Assembly (NCBI GenBank): GCA_015065385.1
Contig: SVQK01000048.1
Span: 1 to 64,000 of the forward strand
Direction of reading: 5' to 3'
From: Oscillospiraceae bacterium
Lineage (GTDB): Bacteria; Bacillota; Clostridia; Oscillospirales; CAG-272
Length of the DNA stretch: 64,000 bases
The position numbers and the translations under genes were made by a program. The notes under the pieces were generated by a model. The model saw only the letters and a list, made by a program, of their open reading frames with translations, was not told the DNA's origin and did not search any database. Positions within the stretch are counted from its first letter, which is position 1. Each line of letters opens with the position of its first letter. Shown one piece after another: positions 24,960 to 33,756 of this stretch.

Positions 24960-25703
24960 ATGAAGGACAGCGCTTTCGTCAGAGCGGGAAACCTGTCCCG
25001 CTTCGTCAATACCAACGGACGTCTGCTCGGGGACCGGATCCCGCGCGGCGCGGTTCTGGAATTCCCGGGACTGGGCGGCGGATCCTGCCTCGGCGGTCAT
25101 ATGGACAACGCATTTTACGAAACGGAGTACACCCGCCGGCTCGCGGAGGAGGGGATCCTCGCGGTTTACTGCTGCCTCGGCCCGTGGAGCTGGATGAACC
25201 GGGGCGCGGTCCGCATGACGGAGGCGGTCTGCGGCGCATTGACCGAAGCCTACGGCCTCTCCCCCTCCTTCCCCTTCGTCGCAAGCGGCGGGAGCATGGG
25301 AGGCACGGGCGCTTTGATCTGGTCCCTCTCGACCCGATTTCATGCGGCGGGATGCGCGGCCGCCTGCCCGGGGATCGACCTTTTGAATCACTTCTTCTCC
25401 GACCCGCCGCATGCCCGCTCTCTCCTCGACGCCGTCGCCTCCTATGACGTTCCCATGGAGGAAGGGCTCAAATCCATCTCCCCGCAGTACCGCCTCGACG
25501 AGCTTCCGCAGATCCCCTATTTCATCGTGGGAGACGGCGCGGACGAGTGCTTTCCCATCGCCACGACGGATTCCTTCGTCGCCCGCATGCGGGACCGGGG
25601 CCTTTCGGTGGACTACCGACGCCTGCCCGACGCCCGCCACGGAGAGTTCGGGGACGGCTCCCGTGAGGCTCTGACGGAGTTTGTGATCCGCTGTGTCGGG
25701 TGA
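24960..25703 (+). CDS. Alpha/beta hydrolase
   Basis: A 247-residue soluble alpha/beta hydrolase with the nucleophile elbow SGGSMGGTGAL (GxSxG type), a C-terminal Asp in YFIVGDGADECFP and a His in LPDARHGEFGD. It resembles small prolyl-oligopeptidase or acyl-hydrolase relatives; the substrate is unknown. GGAGGCAATCGT lies before the ATG. It follows ddh by 48 nt and may be cotranscribed, without a clear link to lysine synthesis. Confidence 0.82.
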   Translation: MKDSAFVRAGNLSRFVNTNGRLLGDRIPRGAVLEFPGLGGGSCLGGHMDNAFYETEYTRRLAEEGILAVYCCLGPWSWMNRGAVRMTEAVCGALTEAYGLSPSFPFVASGGSMGGTGALIWSLSTRFHAAGCAAACPGIDLLNHFFSDPPHARSLLDAVASYDVPMEEGLKSISPQYRLDELPQIPYFIVGDGADECFPIATTDSFVARMRDRGLSVDYRRLPDARHGEFGDGSREALTEFVIRCVG

Positions 25704-25780
25704 ATCCCGTCTTTTCCCGGATTTTGACCCGATTTGCCCTCATTTCCCCGCGAAAATAGGATTTTTCATCCGTCCGGTTC

Positions 25781-25809
25781 TTGAAGATCCGGGCGGATTG
25801 TGCTATAAT
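25781..25809 (+). promoter_or_regulatory. metY promoter
   Basis: TTGAAG (25781-25786) and TATAAT (25804-25809), 17-nt spacer. The -35 sits in the loop of an inverted repeat CCGTCCGG/CCGGGCGG. No SAM riboswitch is present. Confidence 0.8.
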
Positions 25810-25851
25810 GAGAAATCCAAAGACTACAATCAGATCCGGGAGGTTTCCACA

Positions 25852-27123
25852 ATGGCAGGAATCGGAACGAAATGCGTTCAGGCGGGGTACACCCCGAAGA
25901 ACGGGGAGCCGAGACAGATCCCCATCATCGAAAGCACGACCTTCAAATACGACACGGGAGACGCCATGGGCGCGCTGTTCGATCTCGAAGCGCCCGGGTA
26001 TTTCTATTCCCGTCTCCAGAACCCCACCTGCGATATGGTGGCCGCCAAGATCGCCGCGCTCGAGGGCGGATCCGCGGGCATGCTCACCTCGGCGGGACAG
26101 GCGGCAAACTTCCTCGCGGCCTTCAACCTCTGCTCCGCCGGGGATCACATCGTCGCGTCCGCGGCTATTTACGGCGGGACCTTCAACCTCTTCTCCGTCA
26201 CCATGAAGCGGATGGGGATCTCGACGACCTTCGTCTCCCCGGACTGCACGGAGGAGGAGCTCGAGGCGGCGTTCCGTCCGGAGACGAAGATGGTCTTCGG
26301 CGAAACCATCGCCAATCCGGTGCTGAAGGTGCTCGATATCGAAAAGTTCGCCAAAGCCGCCCACGCGCACGGCGTTCCGCTGATCGTGGACAACACCTTC
26401 CCGACGCCGGTCGGATGCAGGCCCTTCGAATGGGGCGCGGACATCGTCACCCACTCCACCACGAAGTACATGGACGGCCACGGCTCGGCGGTCGGCGGCG
26501 CGATCGTGGATTCCGGGAAGTTCGACTGGATGGCCCATGCGGACAAGTTCCCCGGCCTCTGCACGCCGGACGAGAGCTATCACGGCATCACCTACGCCGA
26601 GAAGTTCGGAAAAGAGGGGGCGTTCATCACGAAGGCCACCGCCCAGCTCATGCGGGACCTCGGCGTCGTGGCCTCCCCGTTCTCCGCGTATCTGCTGAAC
26701 CTCGGGCTGGAGAGCCTCCACGTCCGGATGAAGCGGCACTGCTCCTCCGCGCTGGCCATCGCCTCCGCGCTCGAGAAGGATCCCAGAATCGCGTGGGTCA
26801 ACTATCCCTCCCTCCCGTCCTCGCCCGAGTATCAGAAGGCGGCGAAGTACATGCCGGACGGGACCTGCGGCGTCGTGAGCTTCGGCGTGAAGGGCGGGCG
26901 CGAGGCAGCGGGCGCGTTCATGGAAAAGCTGCGCCTTGTCGCCATCGAGACCCACGTCGCGGACGCGCGTTCCTGCTGCCTGCATCCGGCGACCACGACG
27001 CACCGTCAGATGAACGACGCGGAGCTTGAGGCCGCGGGCGTGTCCCCGGATCTGGTCCGTCTCTCCGTCGGGCTCGAGGATCCCGAAGATCTTCTCGCCG
27101 ATATCGACCAGGCGCTGAGGTGA
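25852..27123 (+). CDS. metY: O-acetylhomoserine sulfhydrylase
   Basis: PLP enzyme that combines O-acetylhomoserine with sulfide to give homocysteine. The 423-residue product begins GTKCVQAGYTP, has YSRLQNPT, the PLP lysine Lys205 in THSTTKYMDGHG, and the C-terminal AIETHVADARS followed by RLSVGLEDPEDL. GGGAGG lies 8 nt before the ATG. metA, which supplies the activated homoserine, follows from its own promoter. Confidence 0.94.
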   Translation: MAGIGTKCVQAGYTPKNGEPRQIPIIESTTFKYDTGDAMGALFDLEAPGYFYSRLQNPTCDMVAAKIAALEGGSAGMLTSAGQAANFLAAFNLCSAGDHIVASAAIYGGTFNLFSVTMKRMGISTTFVSPDCTEEELEAAFRPETKMVFGETIANPVLKVLDIEKFAKAAHAHGVPLIVDNTFPTPVGCRPFEWGADIVTHSTTKYMDGHGSAVGGAIVDSGKFDWMAHADKFPGLCTPDESYHGITYAEKFGKEGAFITKATAQLMRDLGVVASPFSAYLLNLGLESLHVRMKRHCSSALAIASALEKDPRIAWVNYPSLPSSPEYQKAAKYMPDGTCGVVSFGVKGGREAAGAFMEKLRLVAIETHVADARSCCLHPATTTHRQMNDAELEAAGVSPDLVRLSVGLEDPEDLLADIDQALR

Positions 27124-27221
27124 GCTGATTCCCCCGTCCTATGACCGTCTTTGATCGGCGCGGATTTTTCCATACGGACGGCTGTCCGGCGCGAATTTCG
27201 AAAATCCCCTTTGCCGGGGAC

Positions 27222-27250
27222 TTGAAACCGCGCCGGTTTTGTGTTATACT
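27222..27250 (+). promoter_or_regulatory. metA promoter
   Basis: TTGAAA (27222-27227) and TATACT (27245-27250), 17-nt spacer, 31 nt before metA. Confidence 0.82.
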
Positions 27251-27281
27251 GTCCCATATTCCTGAACCGGGAGGTGTTCCC

Positions 27282-28196
27282 ATGCCCATCAAGATCCCGA
27301 ACGATCTTCCCGCCGTGCAGACGCTGGCGGATGAAAATATTTTCGCCATGACGGAGACCCGCGCCATCACGCAGGACATCCGGCCCCTGCGGATCCTTCT
27401 TCTGAACCTCATGCCGAAGAAGATCGAAACGGAGACGCAGCTCTCCCGCGTGCTGGGGAATACCCCCCTGCAGATCGAGCTGACTCTCATCCGCACTTCT
27501 ACCCACGTCTCGGCCAACACAGCCATGGATCATCTTCTGGCTTTCTACAAGACCTTCGAGGACGTGAAAAACGAGAAGTTCGACGGACTCATCATCACCG
27601 GCGCGCCCGTGGAACAGCTGGAGTTCGAGGAGGTGGACTACTGGGACGAGCTCTGCCGGATCATGAAGTGGAGCGAGACGAACGTCCACTCCGTCATGCA
27701 CATCTGCTGGGGCGCGCAGGCCGGACTGTACTACCACTACGGCATCCCGAAGAAGCCGCTTTCCGAAAAGCTCTTCGGCGTCTATCCCCATCGGGCCGAC
27801 TACGCGCGTTCCATGCTTCTTCGGGGCTTTGACGACGTGTTCTACGTCCCCCATTCCCGCCACACCACCGTGGACAGGGCGGATATCGAGGCCGTCCCGG
27901 AGCTGCAGATCCTCGCGTCCTCAAAGCAGGCGGGCGTTCACATCATCTACGCGCACGAAAAGCGGCGGTTCTTCGTCATGGGCCACGCGGAATACGATCC
28001 CCTGACGCTTGACGCCGAGTACCGCCGGGATCTGAACGCGGGGCTTCCCATCCACGTCCCGGAGAACTACTACGAGGACAACGACCCGAACAAGGCCCCG
28101 ATCGTCAACTGGCGCGCGCACGGAACCCTGCTCTACACCAACTGGCTCAACTACTTCGTTTACCAGTCCACGCCGTACGATCTGAACAAGCTCTGA
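27282..28196 (+). CDS. metA: Homoserine O-acetyltransferase (MetA type)
   Basis: Activates homoserine for methionine synthesis. The 304-residue product has catalytic Cys142 in HICWGAQAG and the His235/Glu237 pair in GHAEYDP. Residue 111, known in this family to set acyl-CoA choice, is Glu ([15 protein letters not shown]), which goes with acetyl-CoA rather than succinyl-CoA. That fits the adjacent metY, whose substrate is O-acetylhomoserine. ATG at 27282 is set by GGGAGGTG. Confidence 0.95.
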   Translation: MPIKIPNDLPAVQTLADENIFAMTETRAITQDIRPLRILLLNLMPKKIETETQLSRVLGNTPLQIELTLIRTSTHVSANTAMDHLLAFYKTFEDVKNEKFDGLIITGAPVEQLEFEEVDYWDELCRIMKWSETNVHSVMHICWGAQAGLYYHYGIPKKPLSEKLFGVYPHRADYARSMLLRGFDDVFYVPHSRHTTVDRADIEAVPELQILASSKQAGVHIIYAHEKRRFFVMGHAEYDPLTLDAEYRRDLNAGLPIHVPENYYEDNDPNKAPIVNWRAHGTLLYTNWLNYFVYQSTPYDLNKL

Positions 28197-28566
28197 TACT
28201 GTTTCAATTTTATAAAAGCATAATTGTGCATAGTATAGCTCTGACAAGTTTTATCTGCACAAACCCACTATGGCCCCCTTGCCCAATGCGCGACTGAAGC
28301 TCTTCGACCTCCGGCTACACAAGCAGAGACCGCGCGAGGACAGTGGGATATCCAATCGGTTTTCGATGTGGGGACGAGCGGTCATGTTATGCCATATGGC
28401 CAAGGAAACCCCCGCACGGGGGGAAACCTGCGGCCAGAGCTGGTGTCCCCCCGTGCCTCCCGCCCTGAGCAGGGCGTCCAATTCCAGAAACGCGCAGCGT
28501 TTCGTTCCTTTTATCCCTTTAGAAGGGATTAAGTATGAGACCAGCGGAAAGGAGCGGATCCGGGTC
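28197..28566. other. Structured non-coding region, candidate RNA or inserted palindromic element
   Basis: This 370-nt stretch has no convincing gene. An AT-rich start gives way to GC-rich sequence with many inverted repeats: CCCACT (28264)/AGTGGG (28342), GCCATATGGC (28391-28400), an 11-bp stem GCACGGGGGGA (28414-28424)/TCCCCCCGTGC (28446-28456), GCCCT/AGGGC near 28465, GAAACGC-GCA-GCGTTTC near 28487 and ATCCCTT-TAG-AAGGGAT near 28515. It does not match tmRNA, SRP, RNase P or 6S RNA motifs that I know. Open frames on both strands across it look like shadows. Confidence 0.6.
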
Positions 28567-29265
28567 ATGACCTATGTGCTGTCCGATATCCACGGCCACC
28601 TGCGCCGCTTCCGATCCGTTCTCGAGCAGATCCGGCCCGGACCGGAGGACACCCTCTTCGTGCTGGGCGACGTGATCGACCGCCACCCGGACGGCATCCG
28701 GATCCTCGCCGCGCTCATGGCCTCCCCGTTCGTGCGGATGATCCCGGGAAATCACGAGGACATGATGCTCGCCGCCCTCGCGGACCGGTACGATATGGGA
28801 CGGCGGGAGGACATGAGAGCCCGGTCCCGCGCGCTGGCTCTGTGGTACGCGAACGGCGGCGAGGACACCCACCGGGCGGTTGAGCGGCTGAGCGAACGGG
28901 AGCGGAACCGGATTTTTGCCTATCTGCGGAGCCTGCCCCTCTCGCTCGATACGGAAGTGAACGGCGTCCGGTACCGTCTGGTTCACGGCGCGCCCGAAGA
29001 GCTGACGCCCGACGGAGAGGACGTCCGGCAGTTTTCCCTCTGGCAGCGCGTCATGCCCGACGATCCCCTCCCTCCCGGGGTGACGGTGATTTTCGGCCAC
29101 ACGCCTACCGCTCGCTATCAGGACGAGGATCCGCTCCGGATCTGGTACGGCGAGCGGAGGATCGGCATCGACTGCGGCAGCGGCTTTCCCGAGATCGACC
29201 CGGCGTACGGCCGCCTCGCCTGCCTGCGTCTGGACGACATGCGGGAGTTTTATTCCGAGATGTGA
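28567..29265 (+). CDS. Metallophosphoesterase (serine/threonine phosphatase-like)
   Basis: A 232-residue calcineurin-like phosphoesterase with all metal-binding blocks: SDIHGHLRR near residue 6, LGDVIDRHPDG, IPGNHEDMM, VHGAPEE and FGHTPT. It resembles bacterial PPP-type phosphatases and Ap4A hydrolases; the substrate is open. ATG at 28567 has AAAGGAG upstream; longer in-frame starts enter the structured 28.2-28.56 kb region and give a non-homologous N-terminus. It ends at a bidirectional terminator. Confidence 0.9.
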   Translation: MTYVLSDIHGHLRRFRSVLEQIRPGPEDTLFVLGDVIDRHPDGIRILAALMASPFVRMIPGNHEDMMLAALADRYDMGRREDMRARSRALALWYANGGEDTHRAVERLSERERNRIFAYLRSLPLSLDTEVNGVRYRLVHGAPEELTPDGEDVRQFSLWQRVMPDDPLPPGVTVIFGHTPTARYQDEDPLRIWYGERRIGIDCGSGFPEIDPAYGRLACLRLDDMREFYSEM

Positions 29266-29291
29266 ACCCGCCGACCGCAAACAAAAAAACG

Positions 29292-29346
29292 CTCCCTCTG
29301 TGAGACCGTGACGGAAATTCTGTCCGTCCGCACAGGGGGAGTTTTT
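29292..29346. terminator. Bidirectional terminator between convergent genes
   Basis: CTCCCTCTGTG (29292-29302) pairs with CACAGGGGGAG (29331-29341), flanked by an A-run on the left and TTTTT on the right, with an inner GACGGA/TCCGTC hairpin. It serves the phosphatase gene and the leftward namZ operon. Confidence 0.85.
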
Positions 29347-29374
29347 CATGGATCCGCATTCGAAAAAGCCGGGT

Positions 29375-30538
29375 TCAGCTCTCCGGGTAGAGGCGGAACG
29401 GGAGCGTTTTTTCCCGATAGACCGCAAGGGGAGCCTCCAGCGTTGAAAGGTAAGTCGCGGGATCGAAGTCCTCGCGTCGGATCGCGTCCGAGCCGAAGAG
29501 GTTCGAGAGGAACGGGCGGGTCGTGAACGTTCCGGGATTCCCTTCCGCGAGGCGGCGGATCAGGGAGAGCGCGTACACGCCCGTGTCGAAGGGGCGGAAG
29601 GCCTTCCGGTCCGTCACATGGATCTGGATCCCGCGGCACAGCTCCCCGGCATATTTCGAAAAGGTGGGCGTGAAGGCAACCTCCCGGAAGAGGCACCCAG
29701 GCAGAATCCCCCCGTCGGCGAGGGCGGTCAGCTCCCGTCTCAGGGCGGCGGAGTCGAGCCACGGCGCGCCGAACTGCTCGAAGGGCTTCGTGGTGCCGCG
29801 CCCCTCCGATACGGACGTCCCTTCGAAGAGGCAGGTGCCGACGTAGATCAGCGCGCAGTCCGGGGAGGGCAGGTTCGGAGACGGACAGACAAAGGGAAGA
29901 TCCCCCTCGTCGAAGAACATATTCCGCACGACGCCGCGGCAGGGAACGACGGTCAGATCCGCCCCGATCCCTTCGGATTCGTTCAGATACCGCGCCAGCT
30001 CGCCGACGGTCATTCCAGGGCGGGCTGGGAGCGGGAACCGTCCGACGCCGGAGGAAAACGCGGGATCCAGAATGTTCCCCTGCGCCTCGCATCCGATCAT
30101 GGGAGGCCGGTCCAGCACCCAGACGGGTACGCCGTGCTCCGCCGCGGTCTTCATGCAGTCCGTCATGGTGTACTGATAGGTGTAGTACCGCGAGCCGATG
30201 TCCTGAATGTCGAAGAGCAGGCAGCCGAGCGAGGAGAGGGCCTCCTCCGCGCGCGCCTTTCCCGGACCGTAGAGGGAGCAGACGGGGAGCCCGGTCGCCT
30301 CGTCCCGGTACTCGTCCACCGCCGCGCCCGCCTGCCGGTCTCCGCGCACGCCGTGTTCCGGGGAGAACAGCGCGGAGAGGGGACAGCGCCCGATCAGCTC
30401 TTCGTAGAGCGGAACGGCTGCCTTGGTGATGCCGGTCGGATTGGTCACAAGCCCCACGGAGGAAAAGGATCCGAGCCGATCGAGCAGGCCGGGATCGGAG
30501 AGCAGCGCGTCCGCGCCGGAAAGAATCGAACGTTTCAT
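29375..30538 (-). CDS. namZ: Exo-beta-N-acetylmuramidase NamZ (DUF1343 family)
   Basis: Releases terminal N-acetylmuramic acid from peptide-free glycan chains. The 387-residue product carries the DUF1343 blocks LVTNPTGI, SPEHGVRGDRQAG, LLFDIQDIGSRYYTY and VLDRPPMIG. No signal peptide is visible, unlike the secreted Bacillus subtilis enzyme, so it should act in the cytoplasm. The ATG follows a GTG; GGGGTGAG fits the ATG. It is the last gene of the murQ-murK-amiE-like-namZ run, only 16 nt behind its neighbour. Confidence 0.9.
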   Translation of the reverse strand: MKRSILSGADALLSDPGLLDRLGSFSSVGLVTNPTGITKAAVPLYEELIGRCPLSALFSPEHGVRGDRQAGAAVDEYRDEATGLPVCSLYGPGKARAEEALSSLGCLLFDIQDIGSRYYTYQYTMTDCMKTAAEHGVPVWVLDRPPMIGCEAQGNILDPAFSSGVGRFPLPARPGMTVGELARYLNESEGIGADLTVVPCRGVVRNMFFDEGDLPFVCPSPNLPSPDCALIYVGTCLFEGTSVSEGRGTTKPFEQFGAPWLDSAALRRELTALADGGILPGCLFREVAFTPTFSKYAGELCRGIQIHVTDRKAFRPFDTGVYALSLIRRLAEGNPGTFTTRPFLSNLFGSDAIRREDFDPATYLSTLEAPLAVYREKTLPFRLYPES

Positions 30539-30554
30539 CACGGTCTCACCCCGC

Positions 30555-31745
30555 TCAGTCGAAGAAGGAGGGAGCGCCCCACGGTGTTTCGCCGGGCTTT
30601 GTCACGTCCAGTCCCAGCGCGCGGTCGGCCTCCGTCAGAACGACGTTGTGGAAGATCCGGCGGTCGCGGAAGAACGGTCCCCGGTTGTCCCGCCCGTAGT
30701 GGACCGAGTTGGTCAGAAGGACGACGGCGATCCCGGTCCGCGCGTCGCAGTAGACCGAGGTTCCCGTGTAGCCGTTGTGGCCGTAGGAGCCCGGCGTGGT
30801 GAACTCTCCGGACGCCGACAGATCGTGATGCCGGAGGGAGAAGCCGAATCCGCGGTCCTCGTCCAGCCCGGCCGTGAAGTCGCGGATGGCCAGCTCGAAG
30901 GTGCGCCGGTTCAAAAAGCGCTTTCCCTCGAGAGAGCCGCGGTTCGAGAGCATCTTCGCAAAGCGGATCGTGTCGTCGAGGGAGGCGAACACGCCCGCGT
31001 TTCCGGAGACGCCGCCGAGGAAGTGGGCATTTTCGTCGTGAACATGGCCGCAGATATAGTACCCCGTGTGCGAGGACAGCTCGGTCGAGGCGATATCCGG
31101 GTCTTCCGGATCGACCAGATCCGGGCGCGTCAGGGGATTGTAGCAGGCCGTTCTCATGCCGAGGGGCGAGAAGACCAGCTCGTCCGCCAGCTTGTCGAGG
31201 GGCGCGCCGGCGATGGTCTCGAGGATCCGCTGGAACAGGATGTACCCCATGCAGGAATAGCGGACCTCCTCCCCGGGCGCGCCGAGGGGTTCTGAATCGA
31301 GGATCGTGCGGACAGCGTCGTCGGGGCTCTCGCAGACGCTGTAGAGCGGAATGTGGGGCGAGAGGCCGGAGGTGTGGTTCATGAGATGGCGCAGCTCCAC
31401 GCCGTTGTAATTGCCCGTGTAGTCGAGGAACCGCCAGAGGGAGTCGTAGGGAGAGAACGCGCCTTCCTCCATCATGCGGAGCGCGACCATGGTGGTGGAC
31501 ATGAGCTTGGAGACGGAGGCCATGTCAAAGAGCGTCTTCTCCGTGACGGGCTTTGGATCGGGGTGACCGAGCTCCGTGCCGCTGTAGTCCCGGCGGTTGC
31601 CGACCGAGAATTTCAAAAGGGTCTCGTCCCCGCGGACCACGGCGACGGCGGCGCAGGAGTATTGCGTTCCCACCCGCTCGCACACCCGGCGGACGGTGAG
31701 GGGAAAGGCGTCCGAATACGGCGTTTTTTCTTCGATGAAGGTCAT
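30555..31745 (-). CDS. Beta-lactamase-family serine hydrolase, AmiE-like
   Basis: A 396-residue class C beta-lactamase-fold hydrolase: SVSK at residues 77-80 (nucleophile Ser77, Lys80), RYSCMGY as the second motif and HNGYTG as the third. In B. subtilis a protein of this family, AmiE, removes the peptide from MurNAc and is encoded beside NamZ and MurQ, so the same role is inferred here. There is no signal peptide. Its start overlaps the murK stop by 4 nt (ATGA), which indicates translational coupling. GAAAGGAGA precedes the ATG. Confidence 0.85.
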   Translation of the reverse strand: MTFIEEKTPYSDAFPLTVRRVCERVGTQYSCAAVAVVRGDETLLKFSVGNRRDYSGTELGHPDPKPVTEKTLFDMASVSKLMSTTMVALRMMEEGAFSPYDSLWRFLDYTGNYNGVELRHLMNHTSGLSPHIPLYSVCESPDDAVRTILDSEPLGAPGEEVRYSCMGYILFQRILETIAGAPLDKLADELVFSPLGMRTACYNPLTRPDLVDPEDPDIASTELSSHTGYYICGHVHDENAHFLGGVSGNAGVFASLDDTIRFAKMLSNRGSLEGKRFLNRRTFELAIRDFTAGLDEDRGFGFSLRHHDLSASGEFTTPGSYGHNGYTGTSVYCDARTGIAVVLLTNSVHYGRDNRGPFFRDRRIFHNVVLTEADRALGLDVTKPGETPWGAPSFFD

Positions 31746-32770
31746 GACTCAGTCTCCTTTCGGCTGACGGATTCAAGATAATGGCGGACGACGGCGCGGG
31801 TGGGATCGGCGGGATTTTCCCGACAGGCGACAACTGCTCTCGCCCCGTCCGGAAGCGCGGCCAGCCGTTCGCGGAACAGGGCGCGCACGGAGGGATTGGA
31901 CTCGAAGAATCCGCCCGTCAGCACCGCGGGGAGAACGGCAAATGCGGGGGAAAGGGAAGGATCGCCGAGCCCCGCCGCCTTCAACAGCCGCGCGCAGTCG
32001 GAGGCGAGGGCCTCCATCTCCCCGCCGAGGATCTCCCGGCAGACGGGATCCCCGGCCTCGTACAGGCTCACCAGCCCGCAGGCCAGCACGGAGAGATCCT
32101 TCTTCGGGCGGCGCATGACAAAGTCGATAATCGAGCCGACCGAGCAGCTGTCGAAAAAGTCCCTGTCCGCCGCGGGGCCTCTCCGGTGGGCCTCCTTCCA
32201 GCGGTTGAAGAAGGATTCTGCCCCGGAACGGTCCCCGGAGTCGTTCAGCCGCAGGAGCCGCACCGCGCCTTCCCGGGCAGCCGACCAGCCGCTTCCCCGG
32301 TCGCCGAGGATGTTGCCCCAGCCCCCCGCGCGGAGGACGGCGTTGTCCTTTGATTGGAAGAACGTCGCGGAGCCCGTGCCGCTGATGACGATCATGCCGG
32401 CCTCTCCGGCGGCGAAGTTGGCGTGAAGGGCGAGGGCCGCGTCGCTCACAAGGGTCGCGCGTCCCCCGGAGACGGACAGAAGCGCGTCTGTGAGCCCGTC
32501 CGCATCCGTTTGGCGTGCCGCGATCCCGGAGAATCCCGCCGCGCCGACCGAGAGGTGGAGGCAGTTTCCGCCGAGGATCGCCCGGGCAGCTTCGGCGCAG
32601 TCGGACGCGGCTTCCCGGATCGAGCGGCAGGCTCCCTCATAGTCCGAGGTCAGGTTGCCGGGGCCCGAGCGGGATTCCGTCTCCGGGAGCGGCGTGAAAT
32701 CGTCGGCCCGATAGGCCAGCGCGCGGGTCTTGGTTCCTCCCGCGTCGATTCCGATGAGAAAGTCCGGCAT
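31742..32770 (-). CDS. murK: N-acetylmuramic acid/N-acetylglucosamine kinase (BadF/BadG family)
   Basis: ATP-dependent sugar kinase of the ASKHA fold. The 342-residue product starts with phosphate loop IGIDAGGTKTRALAY and has VSGTGSATFF and GGWGNILGDRGSGW. In Clostridium acetobutylicum MurK phosphorylates MurNAc and GlcNAc, and the position next to murQ supports that role. AAAGGAGGATCGCGCC precedes the ATG. It replaces the PTS-coupled phosphorylation used by many bacteria; no PTS gene is seen here. Confidence 0.88.
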   Translation of the reverse strand: MPDFLIGIDAGGTKTRALAYRADDFTPLPETESRSGPGNLTSDYEGACRSIREAASDCAEAARAILGGNCLHLSVGAAGFSGIAARQTDADGLTDALLSVSGGRATLVSDAALALHANFAAGEAGMIVISGTGSATFFQSKDNAVLRAGGWGNILGDRGSGWSAAREGAVRLLRLNDSGDRSGAESFFNRWKEAHRRGPAADRDFFDSCSVGSIIDFVMRRPKKDLSVLACGLVSLYEAGDPVCREILGGEMEALASDCARLLKAAGLGDPSLSPAFAVLPAVLTGGFFESNPSVRALFRERLAALPDGARAVVACRENPADPTRAVVRHYLESVSRKETES

Positions 32771-32794
32771 GGCGCGATCCTCCTTTCCGGCTGG

Positions 32795-33724
32795 TTATTC
32801 CGTCCGTCCGAGCTTCACGGCGCGGCGGATGTGTCCGGCGGTTTGGCTGAGCAGGGCTTCCGCCTCCTCCCGTCCGATCCCGCACAGTCCCATGACGATG
32901 GCGGTCTTCGGGGAGCGTCCCGACGCTTCAAGCAGGGCGGCCGCCTCGTCTCCGGAGCATTCCGCGGCGGAGGCGACGATCCGGCGCGCGCGGTCCGCCA
33001 GCTTTTCGTTTGTGATCTGCACGTCCGCCATGAGGTTGCCGTAGGTCTTGCCCGAGAGGATAAAGGCGGCGGTCGAGATCATGTTGAGCATCATCTTCTG
33101 CGCCGATCCCGCCTTGAGACGGGTGGATCCGGTGAGCGCTTCGGGGCCGGTGACGGCTTCGGCGGCAAAATCGGCAAGCGCGGAGATCTTCGCGTCCGGC
33201 ACGCAGGAAACGGCTCCCGTGACCGCTCCGACCGCCCGCGCGTACGTCAGCCCTCCGATCACATAGGGAGTCCGGCCCGACGCGGCGATCCCGACGACGG
33301 TGTCCCGGTCCGAGAGGTTCAGGGATCTGAGGTCGGCTTCTCCCAGCTCCGGGGAATCCTCCGCGCCCTCGACGGCTTTGAACATGGCGGACGGGCCTCC
33401 CGCGATGAGTCCGATCACCGTGCCGTCCGGGGCCCCGACCGGAACGCCGAACGTGGGGCCGCATTCCGCCGCGTCGAGGACACCGAGCCGTCCGGAGGTT
33501 CCCGCGCCCATATAGATCAGCCGTCTCCCGCGGGCAAAGGATGCGGCGGCGGCGCGGGCGATTCCGGCGACTGCGGGCAGGGCAGCCTTCACAGCCCCGG
33601 GGACCGTCGCGTCCTCTTCGTTCATGAGCCGGACGATGTCCTCCGCGGGGAGAAGATCCACCTCGGTCGTCCGGGGATTCCGGGTTTCCGTCGTCAGGGC
33701 GGAGAAGCGTTCCGTCTGTTCCAT
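32795..33724 (-). CDS. murQ: N-acetylmuramic acid 6-phosphate etherase
   Basis: Cleaves MurNAc-6-phosphate to GlcNAc-6-phosphate and lactate. The 309-residue SIS-domain protein has YMGAGTSGRLGVLDAAECGP and GIAASGRTPYVIGGL. A much longer reading frame runs on upstream through the ABC-F gene in another frame, but GGAGGACTCATCCC directly before ATG 33724 and the family length fix this start. It lies 32 nt behind the ABC-F gene and 24 nt before murK. Confidence 0.95.
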   Translation of the reverse strand: MEQTERFSALTTETRNPRTTEVDLLPAEDIVRLMNEEDATVPGAVKAALPAVAGIARAAAASFARGRRLIYMGAGTSGRLGVLDAAECGPTFGVPVGAPDGTVIGLIAGGPSAMFKAVEGAEDSPELGEADLRSLNLSDRDTVVGIAASGRTPYVIGGLTYARAVGAVTGAVSCVPDAKISALADFAAEAVTGPEALTGSTRLKAGSAQKMMLNMISTAAFILSGKTYGNLMADVQITNEKLADRARRIVASAAECSGDEAAALLEASGRSPKTAIVMGLCGIGREEAEALLSQTAGHIRRAVKLGRTE

Positions 33725-33756
33725 GGGATGAGTCCTCCGGTTGCTTGTTTTTGTTT

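Noticed and set aside
25704..25851. SAM riboswitch upstream of metY
   Set aside because: Only about 40 nt lie between the promoter and the start codon, too short for any SAM aptamer, and no conserved core is seen.
28264..28566. tmRNA, SRP, RNase P or 6S RNA
   Set aside because: None of the conserved core motifs of these RNAs that I know are present on either strand.
28251..28568. Reverse open frame of about 105 codons
   Set aside because: It covers the hairpin-rich region, ends in palindromes and has no homology that I recognise; kept as non-coding.
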